Positions 9,073 through 17,831 of a DNA stretch of 64,000 nucleotides are shown one piece after another. The stretch's first letter is position 1, and every line of letters starts with the position of its first letter. The position numbers were made by a program, and so were the translations under genes. Source of the DNA: Natronosporangium hydrolyticum (GTDB taxonomy: Bacteria; Actinomycetota; Actinomycetes; Mycobacteriales; Micromonosporaceae); contig NZ_CP070499.1 in the NCBI RefSeq assembly GCF_016925615.1, forward strand, positions 5,518,001 through 5,582,000. The letters are read 5' to 3'. The notes under the pieces are model-generated. The model did no database searches, had not been told where the DNA came from, and saw only the letters and a program-made list of their open reading frames with translations.

Positions 9073-9459
9073 GTGGACCTGTCGACGGCCGCCACCCGGG
9101 ATGCAGCCGAGGTGCTGGACCGCGCGCTCGCTGGCGAGGCGGACGCGGTAGCCGGCACCTTCCACTCTGTGGTCGCCAAAGGCGGCGTGACCTCGGCGTA
9201 CGACGTGGCCTGGTGCCTGGCACAGACTACGGTCGGCGACCAGCTCGCGCGCGGGCCGTGGCGGCTGGAGTTCCCCGACATCGACCAGGCACCCTACGAA
9301 GCCCGCTGGGTGGCGCGGTTTCTGAGCGCCTACGCCAACGGCGACCCCGGCACCGGCACCGCGCTGTGTCGAGCGGCACAGTCCGACGGGCACCTCACCG
9401 ACTGCCTGCTCACCCTCGCCGGCTCCGCGGCGGCGACCCTCCGGCGAAGGTTCACGTGA
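9073..9459 (+). CDS. Hypothetical protein
   Basis: A 128-residue protein from a GTG at 9073, divergent from the binding-protein gene and followed after 121 nt by the FHA-ABC gene. The sequence (DLSTAATRDAAEVLDRALAG, AWCLAQTTVGDQL) is mainly helical with no recognised domain, signal or membrane segment. Codon bias matches real genes of the window. Function unknown. Confidence 0.6.
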   Translation: MDLSTAATRDAAEVLDRALAGEADAVAGTFHSVVAKGGVTSAYDVAWCLAQTTVGDQLARGPWRLEFPDIDQAPYEARWVARFLSAYANGDPGTGTALCRAAQSDGHLTDCLLTLAGSAAATLRRRFT

Positions 9460-9580
9460 CTTCCCCGACCGGCCGGACGTCTCCGACCGGCCTGACACGG
9501 CGCTGGGGCCGGCCGGCCGGTGACCCCGGCGACCGCTTCGCCGGCCGGCGTCGGTCCACCTTGCGCCTCGATGGTGAAAT

Positions 9581-12028
9581 GTGAGCGTGATTGAGTCGGC
9601 TGGTCAGCTTGTGGTGACGGTGAACGGGGAGCGGCACGCGTTCGGACCCGGCGTCCCGGTGGTACTCGGCCGCAGCCCCGGCTGCCAGGTGGTGATCGCC
9701 GACAGTCGGGTTTCGCGGCGACATCTGGAGATCAGCCGGCAACCGCACGGCTGGCTGGTGCGCGACCTCGGCAGCGCGAACGGCACCTTCTACGACGGCC
9801 AGCGGTGGGGCGGTGGTCCGGTGTCGGAGCCCACCGAGATCCGGCTGGGCCACGTCACCGACGGCCCGCTGGTGGAGCTGAGCGTCGCCAGCGCCCCGAT
9901 CGCGGCACCGCCGCCGGCGACGCCAGCAGCGGCGGCGCCAGGTGTGGCTTCGCCGTCCCCGGCGACGGTGCCGCCACCACCGACCCCGCCGGGCGTGCCG
10001 TCACCGCCACCGACCCCGAGCCCGGTGCCACCGCCACCAGAAGTGTCCTCACCTGCGCCGGCCAGCAGCCCGGTGCCGCCACCTCCGCCGGATGTGCCGT
10101 CACCGCCACCGACCCCGAGCCCGGTGCCGCCGCCCCCACCACTGTCCCGGCCGATCACGATCGGCCGCGACAAGGAAAACGACATCGTCCTCACCGATCT
10201 GCTGGTCTCCCGCCGGCACGCCCGCCTGGAGCCGACCCCGTACGGCTTCCAGGTGCAAGACCTGGGCAGCAGCAACCGGACCTTCGTCAACGGGGTTCCG
10301 ATCACCAGCGCACCGCTGCAGGCCGGCGACCTGCTCACGATCGGCCGGACCCGGTTCGTCCAGCAGGGTGGCCAGCTGCGGGAGGTCACCGACGAGCCGG
10401 CGGCCGGGCTGACGGTCAACGGGATCAGCTACACGCTGCCCAACGGCACCACCCTGACCGACAACGTCAGCTTGCAGGTCAACGGCGCCCGGCTGGTGGC
10501 GCTGCTCGGCCCCTCCGGTGCCGGCAAGTCGACGCTGTTCCGGCTGCTCTGCGGCGAGCTGGAGCCGACCGGCGGCAACGTGCTCTACCAGAACGTCGAC
10601 GTGCACACCCATTACGCCGAGGTCAAGAGCCGGATCGGGATCGTCCCCCAGCACACCATCGCCCATCAGCGGCTCACCGCCCAGGAGGCGCTCCAGTACG
10701 CCGCCCAGCTGCGGCTTTCCGGCGACACCAGCGCCGCCGAGCGGGACCGCCGGGTGCAGCAGGTCGTCTCCGAGCTGGGCCTGAGCAAGCACGCCGGCAC
10801 CCGGGTGGACCGGCTCTCCGGCGGGCAGCAGCGCCGGTTGTCGATCGGGTTCGAGCTGCTGACCCGGACCTCGCTGCTGATGCTGGATGAGCCGACCTCC
10901 GGGCTCGACCCGGCGTTGGCCTTCGACGTGATGAAGTTGCTGCGCCGGCTCGCCGACGAGGGGCGGCAGGTGTTGGTGACCACCCACGACACCGCCCACC
11001 TCAACCTCTGCGACTCGGTGGTGATCATGGGTGCCGGCGGCAAGCTGGCCTACGTCGGGCCGCCCGACGGCATCGCCGCCCACTTCGGGACCGACCAGTG
11101 GCCGGAGATTTTCTCCCGGCTGGCGATCGCACCCGCCGGCCCGTCCGGCGGCGCCACCGCTGCCGGCAAGCGGGCCCGGGCTGGCCAGCCACGGCCCCGG
11201 CAGGCCGCCACCCGCCCCGCCGGAAAGCTGGTCCGGCGGCAATTCGGGGTGCTGTTCCGGCGGCAGGTGCGGCTCCTGTTCGCCGACCGCGGCTACCTCG
11301 CGTTCCTGGCCGCGATGCCGGTCGCGCTGGCAGTGCTGGCGTTGGCGGTGCCCGGCGGCAACGGGCTCGGTGATCCGTTCCCGGATCCCAGCTCGGAGGC
11401 GATGCGATTACTTGTGGTGCTGATCGTCGGCGCGACGTTCACCGGGATGGCCGCCTCGGTCCGGGATCTGGTCGGGGAACGCCCGATCTTCCGACATGAG
11501 CGGGCGGCCGGGCTGACCCCGGAGGCGTACCTGCGGTCGAAGCTCGCGTTCTTCGCCACCGTGGCGATCGCCCAGTCGGTGCTATTGGTGGGATGTGTCC
11601 GGCTGATCCGTCCCGGGCCGGACACGGCGCTGCTGCTGGGCTCGGGCACCCTGGAGGTGATCATTGCGGTCTCCGCCACCGCGGTCGCCTGCACCATCAT
11701 GGGGTTGCTCGTCTCGGCGCTCACCACCACCGTGGAGCAGACGACGCCGCCGCTGGTGGTGGCGGTGATGGCGCAGCTGGTGCTCTGCGGTGGGGTGATC
11801 CCGGTGACCGGCCGGGCGGTGCTGGAGCAGGCGTCGTGGTTGGCGCCGGCCCGCTGGGGCTACGCCAGTGCGGCCGCCACTACCGACCTCCGCCGGGTGT
11901 CGCTCGGCACTCCGGACGACGTGCTGTGGTCACACCATCCGGCGGCGTGGCTCGGCGGCATCGCAGCGATGATCGGGATCTCGATCGTCTTCGCGCTGCT
12001 CACCCGGCGACTACTGCGCCGGCGGTGA
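9581..12028 (+). CDS. Double-FHA ABC-2 type exporter (Rv1747-like)
   Basis: An 815-residue fusion. Two FHA domains come first: residues about 12-80 (VVLGRSPGCQVVIADSRVSRRH, with DLGSANGTF) and about 185-260 (ITIGRDKENDIVLTDLLVSRR, DLGSSNRTF), separated by a Pro/Ser linker. The ABC ATPase has Walker A GPSGAGKST, signature LSGGQQRRLS and Walker B LLMLDEPTSGLD. About six hydrophobic segments of an ABC-2 permease end the protein. The layout equals mycobacterial Rv1747, a transporter regulated by Thr phosphorylation and FHA binding and linked to cell-envelope glycolipids. No kinase gene is adjacent. Substrate unknown. Confidence 0.9.
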   Translation: MSVIESAGQLVVTVNGERHAFGPGVPVVLGRSPGCQVVIADSRVSRRHLEISRQPHGWLVRDLGSANGTFYDGQRWGGGPVSEPTEIRLGHVTDGPLVELSVASAPIAAPPPATPAAAAPGVASPSPATVPPPPTPPGVPSPPPTPSPVPPPPEVSSPAPASSPVPPPPPDVPSPPPTPSPVPPPPPLSRPITIGRDKENDIVLTDLLVSRRHARLEPTPYGFQVQDLGSSNRTFVNGVPITSAPLQAGDLLTIGRTRFVQQGGQLREVTDEPAAGLTVNGISYTLPNGTTLTDNVSLQVNGARLVALLGPSGAGKSTLFRLLCGELEPTGGNVLYQNVDVHTHYAEVKSRIGIVPQHTIAHQRLTAQEALQYAAQLRLSGDTSAAERDRRVQQVVSELGLSKHAGTRVDRLSGGQQRRLSIGFELLTRTSLLMLDEPTSGLDPALAFDVMKLLRRLADEGRQVLVTTHDTAHLNLCDSVVIMGAGGKLAYVGPPDGIAAHFGTDQWPEIFSRLAIAPAGPSGGATAAGKRARAGQPRPRQAATRPAGKLVRRQFGVLFRRQVRLLFADRGYLAFLAAMPVALAVLALAVPGGNGLGDPFPDPSSEAMRLLVVLIVGATFTGMAASVRDLVGERPIFRHERAAGLTPEAYLRSKLAFFATVAIAQSVLLVGCVRLIRPGPDTALLLGSGTLEVIIAVSATAVACTIMGLLVSALTTTVEQTTPPLVVAVMAQLVLCGGVIPVTGRAVLEQASWLAPARWGYASAAATTDLRRVSLGTPDDVLWSHHPAAWLGGIAAMIGISIVFALLTRRLLRRR
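9995..10128 (+). repeat. 35-nt direct repeat in FHA linker
   Basis: The 35 nt at 9995-10029 recur exactly at 10094-10128. The offset is 99 nt (33 codons), so the repeat is in frame and encodes VPSPPPTPSPVP twice in the linker between the two FHA domains. Slippage or duplication would lengthen the linker without breaking the reading frame. Confidence 0.85.
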
Positions 12029-12161
12029 CCACCCATCGGGTAATCGTCCGGATGGCGGGCGACCGGGCAAAGATTGGGTGGTCTGACCCATTGCTAGCAC
12101 GGCGTAACCAGCCGATCCTCAGATGTGAAGGATATGACGCCGATCCGTGAGGGGAGCGCAG

Positions 12162-12305
12162 GTGACCGCGGTATTCAATGCGTGGCCGCTCGGCGCGGCC
12201 GGCGGTCCGGGCCAGCCGGTGGAGCCGGGCCAGCCGGTGGACCCGCCGGCAGAGCTCGGCGGTGACGACCCGGAGCCGCTCCCCGAGGGGTACGAGCCGA
12301 TCTAG
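12162..12305 (+). CDS. Small proline-rich acidic protein
   Basis: A 47-codon gene beginning GTG at 12162, with GGGGAG 5 nt upstream. The product starts MTAVFNAWPLGAAGGPG, contains a twofold GQPVEP/GQPVDP repeat and ends in an acidic LPEGYEPI tail; Pro and Gly make up about 40 percent. It is followed 22 nt later by a perfect terminator, which argues it is transcribed as its own unit or as the last gene after the FHA-ABC exporter 133 nt upstream. No family is recognised. A role as small secreted peptide, precursor or partner of the transporter is speculative. Confidence 0.55.
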   Translation: MTAVFNAWPLGAAGGPGQPVEPGQPVDPPAELGGDDPEPLPEGYEPI

Positions 12306-12327
12306 GCGGTCAACCTTCCCGCAGATG

Positions 12328-12367
12328 TCCGGGCCTTCGACACCACCCCCGCTGTCGAAGGCCCGGA
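12328..12367 (+). terminator. Rho-independent terminator
   Basis: A perfect 15-bp stem (12328-12342 with 12353-12367) closes a 10-nt C-rich loop and is followed directly by TTTTCC. It ends the small gene at 12162-12305 and is among the strongest terminators in the window. Confidence 0.9.
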
Positions 12368-12812
12368 TTTTCCTCCGACGGAGACTTTGCCTGACGAAAG
12401 TCAGGCCCCGGCACGGGCTCATCTGAAGCTCGGCGAAGCCGCATCCGCCAGCGGTCACTCGCGGCGGACCGCTCTCCGCTGGCCAACCACTGTGGGCATG
12501 ACCGTCGCGGTCTGGACTTTGAAGACCCGCCGGTACGGAATTTTTCGGGTGGGTGGGCTCGGGCGTCGCTTCGCGGCCTACGAGAGCTGCGAGCAGAAAC
12601 GGAGCAGCCCGACCAGCCAAGATCATCAGCTGGAGAGGGAGGAACCGCCAGAACTAAGTCAGCCAGTAGACCTCTTGCGCCCGCTCCGATCTGGCGGCAA
12701 TCCCCACCGACAGCCCGGCCGCTGGCGTATGCGACTCTGCCGGCCGATTAGGACAAGCCTGTCGACCAACTGGGCGACAGGCGCGGCGTCCCCAATCCCA
12801 CCCAACCCCGAC

Positions 12813-12889
12813 ATGGTTGGGCGGGGAGGGATCTTGCGTACAGAAATGTCGGATATTCCCGTATGCAAGATCCCTCCCCACCCAACCAT
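12813..12889. repeat. Palindromic repeat family 1, copy A
   Basis: A 77-nt near-perfect palindrome: the left arm starts ATGGTTGGGCGGGGAGGGAT and the right arm ends with its complement, CCCTCCCCACCCAACCAT. Only a few positions near the centre fail to pair. A second copy lies at 23041-23139 and shares the core GGGAGGGATCTTGC and the central AATGTCGGA. Both are intergenic. Confidence 0.85.
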
Positions 12890-12953
12890 GCCCGAAACGC
12901 CCCGGGCCTCGCGGCCGCGCGCCGGGACGCGGTGTCGAGCTAAAGATCCAAAG

Positions 12954-12996
12954 CCCGGCAGCTGTACGACACACGGCGAGCCGTACAACTGCCGGG
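12954..12996 (-). terminator. Hairpin downstream of alkaline phosphatase gene
   Basis: CCCGGCAG (12954-12961) pairs with CTGCCGGG (12989-12996), and TGTACG with CGTACA inside it, interrupted by one mismatch, with a 13-nt loop. On the minus strand it is followed by CTTTGGATCTTT. It lies about 120 nt past the phosphatase stop and may end that transcript. Confidence 0.5.
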
Positions 12997-13114
12997 TATT
13001 TGAGCAAGCTCAGGATGGTGCCCCAGCCGGCGGGAAACGCTCTTGCAGCACCACCTGAGCTGCGGCGACGCCTGATGGTCGAGTGACCGCTCCGGCGGCG
13101 TTCACCCACCGGGA

Positions 13115-15088
13115 TCAATCCGCCACCGACAGGTCGAGCGAGTCCGTCATGGCGAAGAAGAGTTCAGTGTTGTCCAGGAAGGCGTTGAACCGGGCCGCAC
13201 CCGGGCCGGAGGCGAAGACCGACACATCCTCCACCGTGTGCACACAGTTGGTCTGGTTGAAGGGCAGGTTCCCCACCTGCAGCTCGGCGTCCGGATCCCG
13301 CTCCGGATTGTCCACCGCCCGACCATCCTCGTCGAGCAGTGCCGGCTGCTTGAAGACCGGGTTGTGGTGGAAGTCGTCGCTGTGGTCCGGGTGGTTCGAC
13401 CAGCCGAAGAAGAGCTCGACATCGGGGGCCGGGTCGTCCGGGAACCCGTCTCCGTCCCGGTCAGCGTAGGTGGGGAAGGCTGCGTTGCCGTATACCCCGT
13501 TCGCGGCTCGACCCGCAGCTTCCCGCTTGTCGTGGGTGCCGGCGATCTGCATCGAATGGTTGTGGTCGGCGGTGACCACGATCAGCGTGTCGTCCCGCCC
13601 GGCCGCCCACCGCTTCGCCGCCCCGATCGCCTGGTCGAACTCGATCGTGTCGTAGACCGCCCGGGGCCCGTCGAGCGGATGCTCCATCTTGTCGATGGAG
13701 GCAGCCTCGACCATGAGGAAGAAGCCGTTGGGCTTGCGCTCCAACACCCGCAGTGCGGCCTCGGTCATCTCCGTCAGGTTGGGCTGGTCGGTCCACTCAC
13801 CCAGGACCTCGGGGTCCGGGGCGTGCTGCCGGTCGAGGTAGACGTTCATGTTGCCGAGGTGGAAGAGCCCCAGCAGCTTCTCCGGCCGCCGGCCCCGGAC
13901 CGCTTTGTGCAACTCCCGGCGGCTGTCGGCGTACTCGAAGCCCTGCTTCCGGAACTCAGCCACCAGGTCCCGGTCATCCTCCCGCCGGGAACCAGGCTCC
14001 GACTGCGGCAGCAACGCGTGCAGCCCGCCGCCGAGCAGGACATCAGGCTGCTGCTCCGGGTTCAACGCCTGCTCCATGATCTCGACATACTCGGAGCGCC
14101 GGCGGGTGTGCGCCCAGACCGCCGCCGGGGTGGCGTCCTGGATCTCGGAGGTGGTCACCACTCCGATCGCCATGTCCCGGCTTCGCTTGAGCAACTCGGT
14201 GAGGTTCTCCACCCGGGGGTGGTTGTTGGGGTCCGGGTCATTGCCCTCATAGACCCCCATCGCGTTGACCGACGACTTGTGTCCGGTCATGTACGCCGAC
14301 ATCGAGTTGGCCGAGTCGGTGGCGAGCGCATCCGCCCCCGAGGTCCCGACCAGGCCCCGATACTGCAGCTGGTCCATCTCCAACAGACCGTGGTACTTGC
14401 CCTCGGTGATCCCCTTGGAGAGGATCCGGGCAGCGGTGATCGCCGCGGTTCCCATCCCGTCGCCGAGGAAGAAGATGATGTTCTTCGCCGGTGGGTGGTC
14501 CCCCAGCTGGGCGGTCACCACCTCGTGTTCGACCGTGGCCTGAGCGCTGCGACCACCGCGGCCGGTCACCCTCGCCCGTACGTGGAAGGTGCCGGCGGCC
14601 GGGAAGGTGACCTGCGGGTAGGTGATCTCCAGGCTGTCGGACTCGGTGCTGGTGCGGATCGGGTCACCGACCAGGATCGGGGCCGGCCCGTCCGGGCCGT
14701 GAACCTCGATGTCGATCCGGGCTGTCTCCGGATCCACGCCAGATGCCTCCACCCGCAGGTCGAATCGGACGCCGACCAGGAACTTCGCCCGGTCGATCGG
14801 GAGGATCCGCACCCCGGGCGCCGGCCGGGGTCCACCCCCGGGCCCGGTCCGCGCGGTGTGCGCGTGCGGGTCGAGTTCGTGCAGCTCTCCGAGGTTTCGG
14901 GCAGGGGAGGTCACCGCCTCGTCACGAGGCTGGGCCAACGCGGCCTCGGGCCGAAGCCCGAGTCCCACGACCGCCGCTGCCGCGACGCCGCCGACACCGC
15001 CGGCGCGCAGCAACGCCCGCCGCCCGATGCCCTCGGCGCCCGCTTCGGTCGCCTCGGCTCGCCGGGAACTCCGCTCCTGGTCTGGCAT
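13115..15088 (-). CDS. Tat-exported PhoA-family alkaline phosphatase
   Basis: A 657-residue secreted phosphomonoesterase. The N-terminus has a twin-arginine motif (GIGRRALLRAGG) and hydrophobic segment ending ALAQP, fitting Tat export of a metal-loaded enzyme. After an Ig-like region (residues about 60-200) comes the phosphatase domain: metal ligand FFLGDGMG, nucleophile region DSANSMSAYMTGHKS, and the metal-binding VVTADHNHSMQ. The C-terminal domain has ELFFGWSNHPDHSDDFHHNP. The ATG at 15088 with GAGG upstream is chosen; the frame runs on antisense to the next operon, but that part has no similarity. Divergent from a peptide-type ABC importer, suggesting shared control. Confidence 0.9.
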   Translation of the reverse strand: MPDQERSSRRAEATEAGAEGIGRRALLRAGGVGGVAAAAVVGLGLRPEAALAQPRDEAVTSPARNLGELHELDPHAHTARTGPGGGPRPAPGVRILPIDRAKFLVGVRFDLRVEASGVDPETARIDIEVHGPDGPAPILVGDPIRTSTESDSLEITYPQVTFPAAGTFHVRARVTGRGGRSAQATVEHEVVTAQLGDHPPAKNIIFFLGDGMGTAAITAARILSKGITEGKYHGLLEMDQLQYRGLVGTSGADALATDSANSMSAYMTGHKSSVNAMGVYEGNDPDPNNHPRVENLTELLKRSRDMAIGVVTTSEIQDATPAAVWAHTRRRSEYVEIMEQALNPEQQPDVLLGGGLHALLPQSEPGSRREDDRDLVAEFRKQGFEYADSRRELHKAVRGRRPEKLLGLFHLGNMNVYLDRQHAPDPEVLGEWTDQPNLTEMTEAALRVLERKPNGFFLMVEAASIDKMEHPLDGPRAVYDTIEFDQAIGAAKRWAAGRDDTLIVVTADHNHSMQIAGTHDKREAAGRAANGVYGNAAFPTYADRDGDGFPDDPAPDVELFFGWSNHPDHSDDFHHNPVFKQPALLDEDGRAVDNPERDPDAELQVGNLPFNQTNCVHTVEDVSVFASGPGAARFNAFLDNTELFFAMTDSLDLSVAD

Positions 15089-15206
15089 TTGCGCTACCTC
15101 ATCTCGGTTGGGGGTACTCCCCGCAGCGTGGGGTAGGTGAGTGCCGACCAGGTGAACGGGCAGCATACATGCACATACAAGCATGGAATCAATACGGAAG
15201 ACTTGC

Positions 15207-15229
15207 CTATTGCCATCAACTTGCAATAG
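15207..15229. promoter_or_regulatory. Inverted repeat in divergent promoter region
   Basis: CTATTGC at 15207-15213 and GCAATAG at 15223-15229 form a perfect 7-bp inverted repeat with a 9-nt spacer, 10 nt before the ATG of the binding-protein gene. The surrounding 150 nt are unusually AT-rich for the window. It could be an operator for the phosphatase gene, the importer, or both; the regulator is unknown. Confidence 0.4.
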
Positions 15230-15238
15230 CGTTGCGCC

Positions 15239-16834
15239 ATGCGCAGATGCCTTACCGTAGCCTCCGCCGCTTCGCTCGTGCTGGCGGTCGCCGCTTGCGG
15301 CGACGACTCCGACGCCGGCGCCGACGACACCGCCCCGCTGGTGATCGCGGTCGGCGCCGAGCCGGACAACCTCAATCCGATCTTCGGCGACATCTACGGC
15401 ACCATCTACGGTGACAAGTGGCCGATGTTCAGCGGCCTCATCGGCTACGACCAGCAGCTGAACCAGGTGCCCGACCTGGCCGCCGAGCTGCCCGAGGTGA
15501 CCGGCACCACGGTCACGGTGACGCTGCGGGACGACGCGACCTGGCACGACGGCGAACCGGTCACCGCCCACGATGTGGTCTTCACCTATGAGTCGATTCT
15601 CGACCCCGACGTCGCCACCCGGCTCCGGGATCTGCTCTTCGACTCGCTGACCGAGGTGCGGGCGGTCGACGACACCACTGTCGAGTTCACGCTCGGCCGC
15701 GACGACCCCGCCTTCCTGGACAAGCTCTACATCGGGATCATCCCCGAACACCTGCTCGCCGACGAGGACCTGAACACCACCGAGTTCAACGTGGAGCCGG
15801 TCGGCAGCGGCCCGTTCGTCTTCGACCAGTGGCGTCGCGGCGAACGGATCGTGCTCACCGCCCACGACGGCTGGCACGGCGGCGAGGTGGCCAGCCCCCG
15901 GCTCACCTTCAGCTTCGTCCCCGACGAGAACGCCCGGGCCGCGCAGCTCGACACCGGCACGGTCGACGCCGAAGCGAGCAGCTTGCCACCGCAGACCGCC
16001 AACACCTTTGACCGCGACGGCTTCCAGGTTGTCGGGGTGCCCGGTGACTCGCTGGCGCTGATCCTGCCCAACGACAACCCACTCTTCACCGACGCGCGGG
16101 TGCGGGAGGCGATCGGGCTGGCGATCGACCGGCAGGCGATCGTGGACGGCGTCTTCGAAGGGCGGGCCGAGCCGGTCTACGCGGTGCTGCCGCCCGGCCA
16201 CTGGGCCGCCGACGAGTCGATCAACCAGCCCCACGACCCGGCCGAGGCGCAGCAGCTGCTCGACGCCGCCGGCTGGAGCGCCGACGGGGACCTGCTGGTT
16301 GACGACGCCGGCGAGCCGTTCGCCTTCACCCTGGTCTACGGCGCCGGCGACGCCGGCGACCGGGGCGCGGCGCTCGCCGTCGCCGACGACCTGGCACAGC
16401 TGGGGATGCAGGTGGAGCTGGAGTCGGCCGGCCACGCCGTGATGGTCGACCACCTCGCCGAGGGCACCCCGGCGCTCAACCGCACCGGCACCGTCTTCGA
16501 CCCGGACCTCGACTTCCTGGACACGTTCCACTCCTCCCGGATCGACGACGGCAACGCCTTCAACAACCCGGCGGTGATCGACGACCCGGCGCTCGACGCG
16601 GCCCTCGAAGCCGGCCGCGCCTCCTTCGACCCGGCCGAGCGGGCCGCCGCCTACGCCGAGGTGCAGCAGCTGGTCGCCGCCAACGGCGGCTACCACCACC
16701 TGGTACGCCCGGAACACGTCTTCGTGGTCTCCGACCGGGTGGCTGGCGTGGACGCAGCGATCGGCGAAGGACACCTGCACGGGTTCTCCCGCGGCCTGCT
16801 CTGGAATCTCCACGAGTGGCGAGTGACCGGCTGA
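15239..16834 (+). CDS. Peptide/nickel-type ABC substrate-binding lipoprotein
   Basis: A 531-residue SBP_bac_5 (class C) binding protein. The signal peptide ends LAVAAC, with the lipidated Cys at residue 20. The mature protein shows family motifs EPDNLNPIF, VTLRDDATWHDGEPVTAHDV, VGSGPFVF and ARVREAIGLAIDRQAIVDG. It begins a five-gene importer operon; the permease GTG follows its stop after 4 nt. The ligand cannot be read from sequence; peptides, nickel chelates or other small molecules are all possible. Confidence 0.9.
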   Translation: MRRCLTVASAASLVLAVAACGDDSDAGADDTAPLVIAVGAEPDNLNPIFGDIYGTIYGDKWPMFSGLIGYDQQLNQVPDLAAELPEVTGTTVTVTLRDDATWHDGEPVTAHDVVFTYESILDPDVATRLRDLLFDSLTEVRAVDDTTVEFTLGRDDPAFLDKLYIGIIPEHLLADEDLNTTEFNVEPVGSGPFVFDQWRRGERIVLTAHDGWHGGEVASPRLTFSFVPDENARAAQLDTGTVDAEASSLPPQTANTFDRDGFQVVGVPGDSLALILPNDNPLFTDARVREAIGLAIDRQAIVDGVFEGRAEPVYAVLPPGHWAADESINQPHDPAEAQQLLDAAGWSADGDLLVDDAGEPFAFTLVYGAGDAGDRGAALAVADDLAQLGMQVELESAGHAVMVDHLAEGTPALNRTGTVFDPDLDFLDTFHSSRIDDGNAFNNPAVIDDPALDAALEAGRASFDPAERAAAYAEVQQLVAANGGYHHLVRPEHVFVVSDRVAGVDAAIGEGHLHGFSRGLLWNLHEWRVTG

Positions 16835-16838
16835 CCCG

Positions 16839-17831
16839 GTGACCACCCCCCGACGCAACCGCAGCGCGCTGGCCCTGGTGGGCCAGCGCCTGCTGGCGTT
16901 ACCGATCATCCTGCTGGCGGTGGCGGCGTTCACCTTCGCGCTCGCCCAGCTCTCCCCGCGGGACCCGGTGCAGTCCTACGCCACCGTGCAGAGCCCGCTC
17001 AGCGACCAGACCGCCGCCGAGATCGAGGCCGCCTGGGGTCTCGACCAGCCGGTACACCTGCAGTTCTGGCACTGGTTGAGCAATCTGGCGCGGGGCGACT
17101 TCGGCAACTCCCGGCTGTTAGCTGGCCAACCGGTGCTCAGCGAGATCGGCGCCCGGCTGCTGCCCTCGGCGATCCTGATCGGAGTGGCGCTGCTGCTGGT
17201 GCTGATCGGCGGGCTGGTGCTGGGGGTGACCGCCGCCGCGTTCCGGGACCGCTGGCCGGATCGGATCGTCCGCACCCTCTGCTACGTCAACCTGGCCGCC
17301 CCGTCGTTCTGGCTGGGGCTACTGGGCATCTGGCTCTTCTCGGTCACCCTCGGCTGGCTGCCGCCCGGCGGCATGACCGACCCGCGGGCACTGGATCCGC
17401 CCCTGGTGGACCTTCGCCACCTGGTGCTGCCGGCGCTCACCCTCGCCGCGGCCCAGCACGCCTGGTTCACCCTCTACGTACGCAACACGCTGCTGGAGGT
17501 ACGCCGGGCCGACTACGTACAGTTCGCTGAGGCGAGCGGAGTCCGCCGTACCGTGGTGCTGTTCCGGCACGCGCTGCCGAACGCGCTGCTGCCGTTCCTG
17601 ACCCTGACCGGTGCCCACCTCGCGGAGCTGATCGGCGGCGCGGTGCTCGCCGAGACCATCTTCGGCTGGCCCGGTGTCGGCCAGCTGACCGTGCAGGCGG
17701 CGCTCGCCGTCGACCTGCCGCTGCTGCTGGCGATCACCCTGTTCGGCACCGTCCTGGTGGTGCTGGGCAACCTGACCGCCGATCTGCTCTACCGGGTCGC
17801 CGACCCACGGGTACGGGAGCCGGCGCCGTGA
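16839..17831 (+). CDS. ABC importer permease 1 (DppB/OppB-like)
   Basis: A 330-residue inner-membrane permease with six hydrophobic segments. An N-terminal helix is followed by the periplasmic stretch LGLDQPVHLQFWHWL typical of DppB/NikB. The EAA-loop region reads ADYVQFAEASGVRR with ALPNALLPFLTLTG. The stop overlaps the next permease start by 4 nt. Confidence 0.9.
   Translation: MTTPRRNRSALALVGQRLLALPIILLAVAAFTFALAQLSPRDPVQSYATVQSPLSDQTAAEIEAAWGLDQPVHLQFWHWLSNLARGDFGNSRLLAGQPVLSEIGARLLPSAILIGVALLLVLIGGLVLGVTAAAFRDRWPDRIVRTLCYVNLAAPSFWLGLLGIWLFSVTLGWLPPGGMTDPRALDPPLVDLRHLVLPALTLAAAQHAWFTLYVRNTLLEVRRADYVQFAEASGVRRTVVLFRHALPNALLPFLTLTGAHLAELIGGAVLAETIFGWPGVGQLTVQAALAVDLPLLLAITLFGTVLVVLGNLTADLLYRVADPRVREPAP

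Larger units (their letters stand above)
12306..13114. other. Intergenic region with structured elements, no gene
   Basis: No reading frame here has plausible composition plus a start site. It holds the terminator at 12328-12367, a 7-bp hairpin with a GAAA tetraloop at 12389-12406, an AGCGGTC/GACCGCT inverted repeat at 12450-12473, a 77-nt palindromic repeat at 12813-12889 and a hairpin at 12954-12996. Apparent frames crossing 12813-12889 are translations of the palindrome. Confidence 0.6.

Noticed and set aside
12654-13118. Small frames crossing the 12813-12889 palindrome
   Set aside because: They translate the palindromic repeat (same peptide-like strings appear at 23041-23139) and have no start signals.
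15089-16933. N-terminal extension of the phosphatase frame to over 1,270 codons
   Set aside because: It is antisense to the binding-protein gene, has low-complexity His/Gly/Val content and lies upstream of the clear Tat signal; high GC keeps the frame open.
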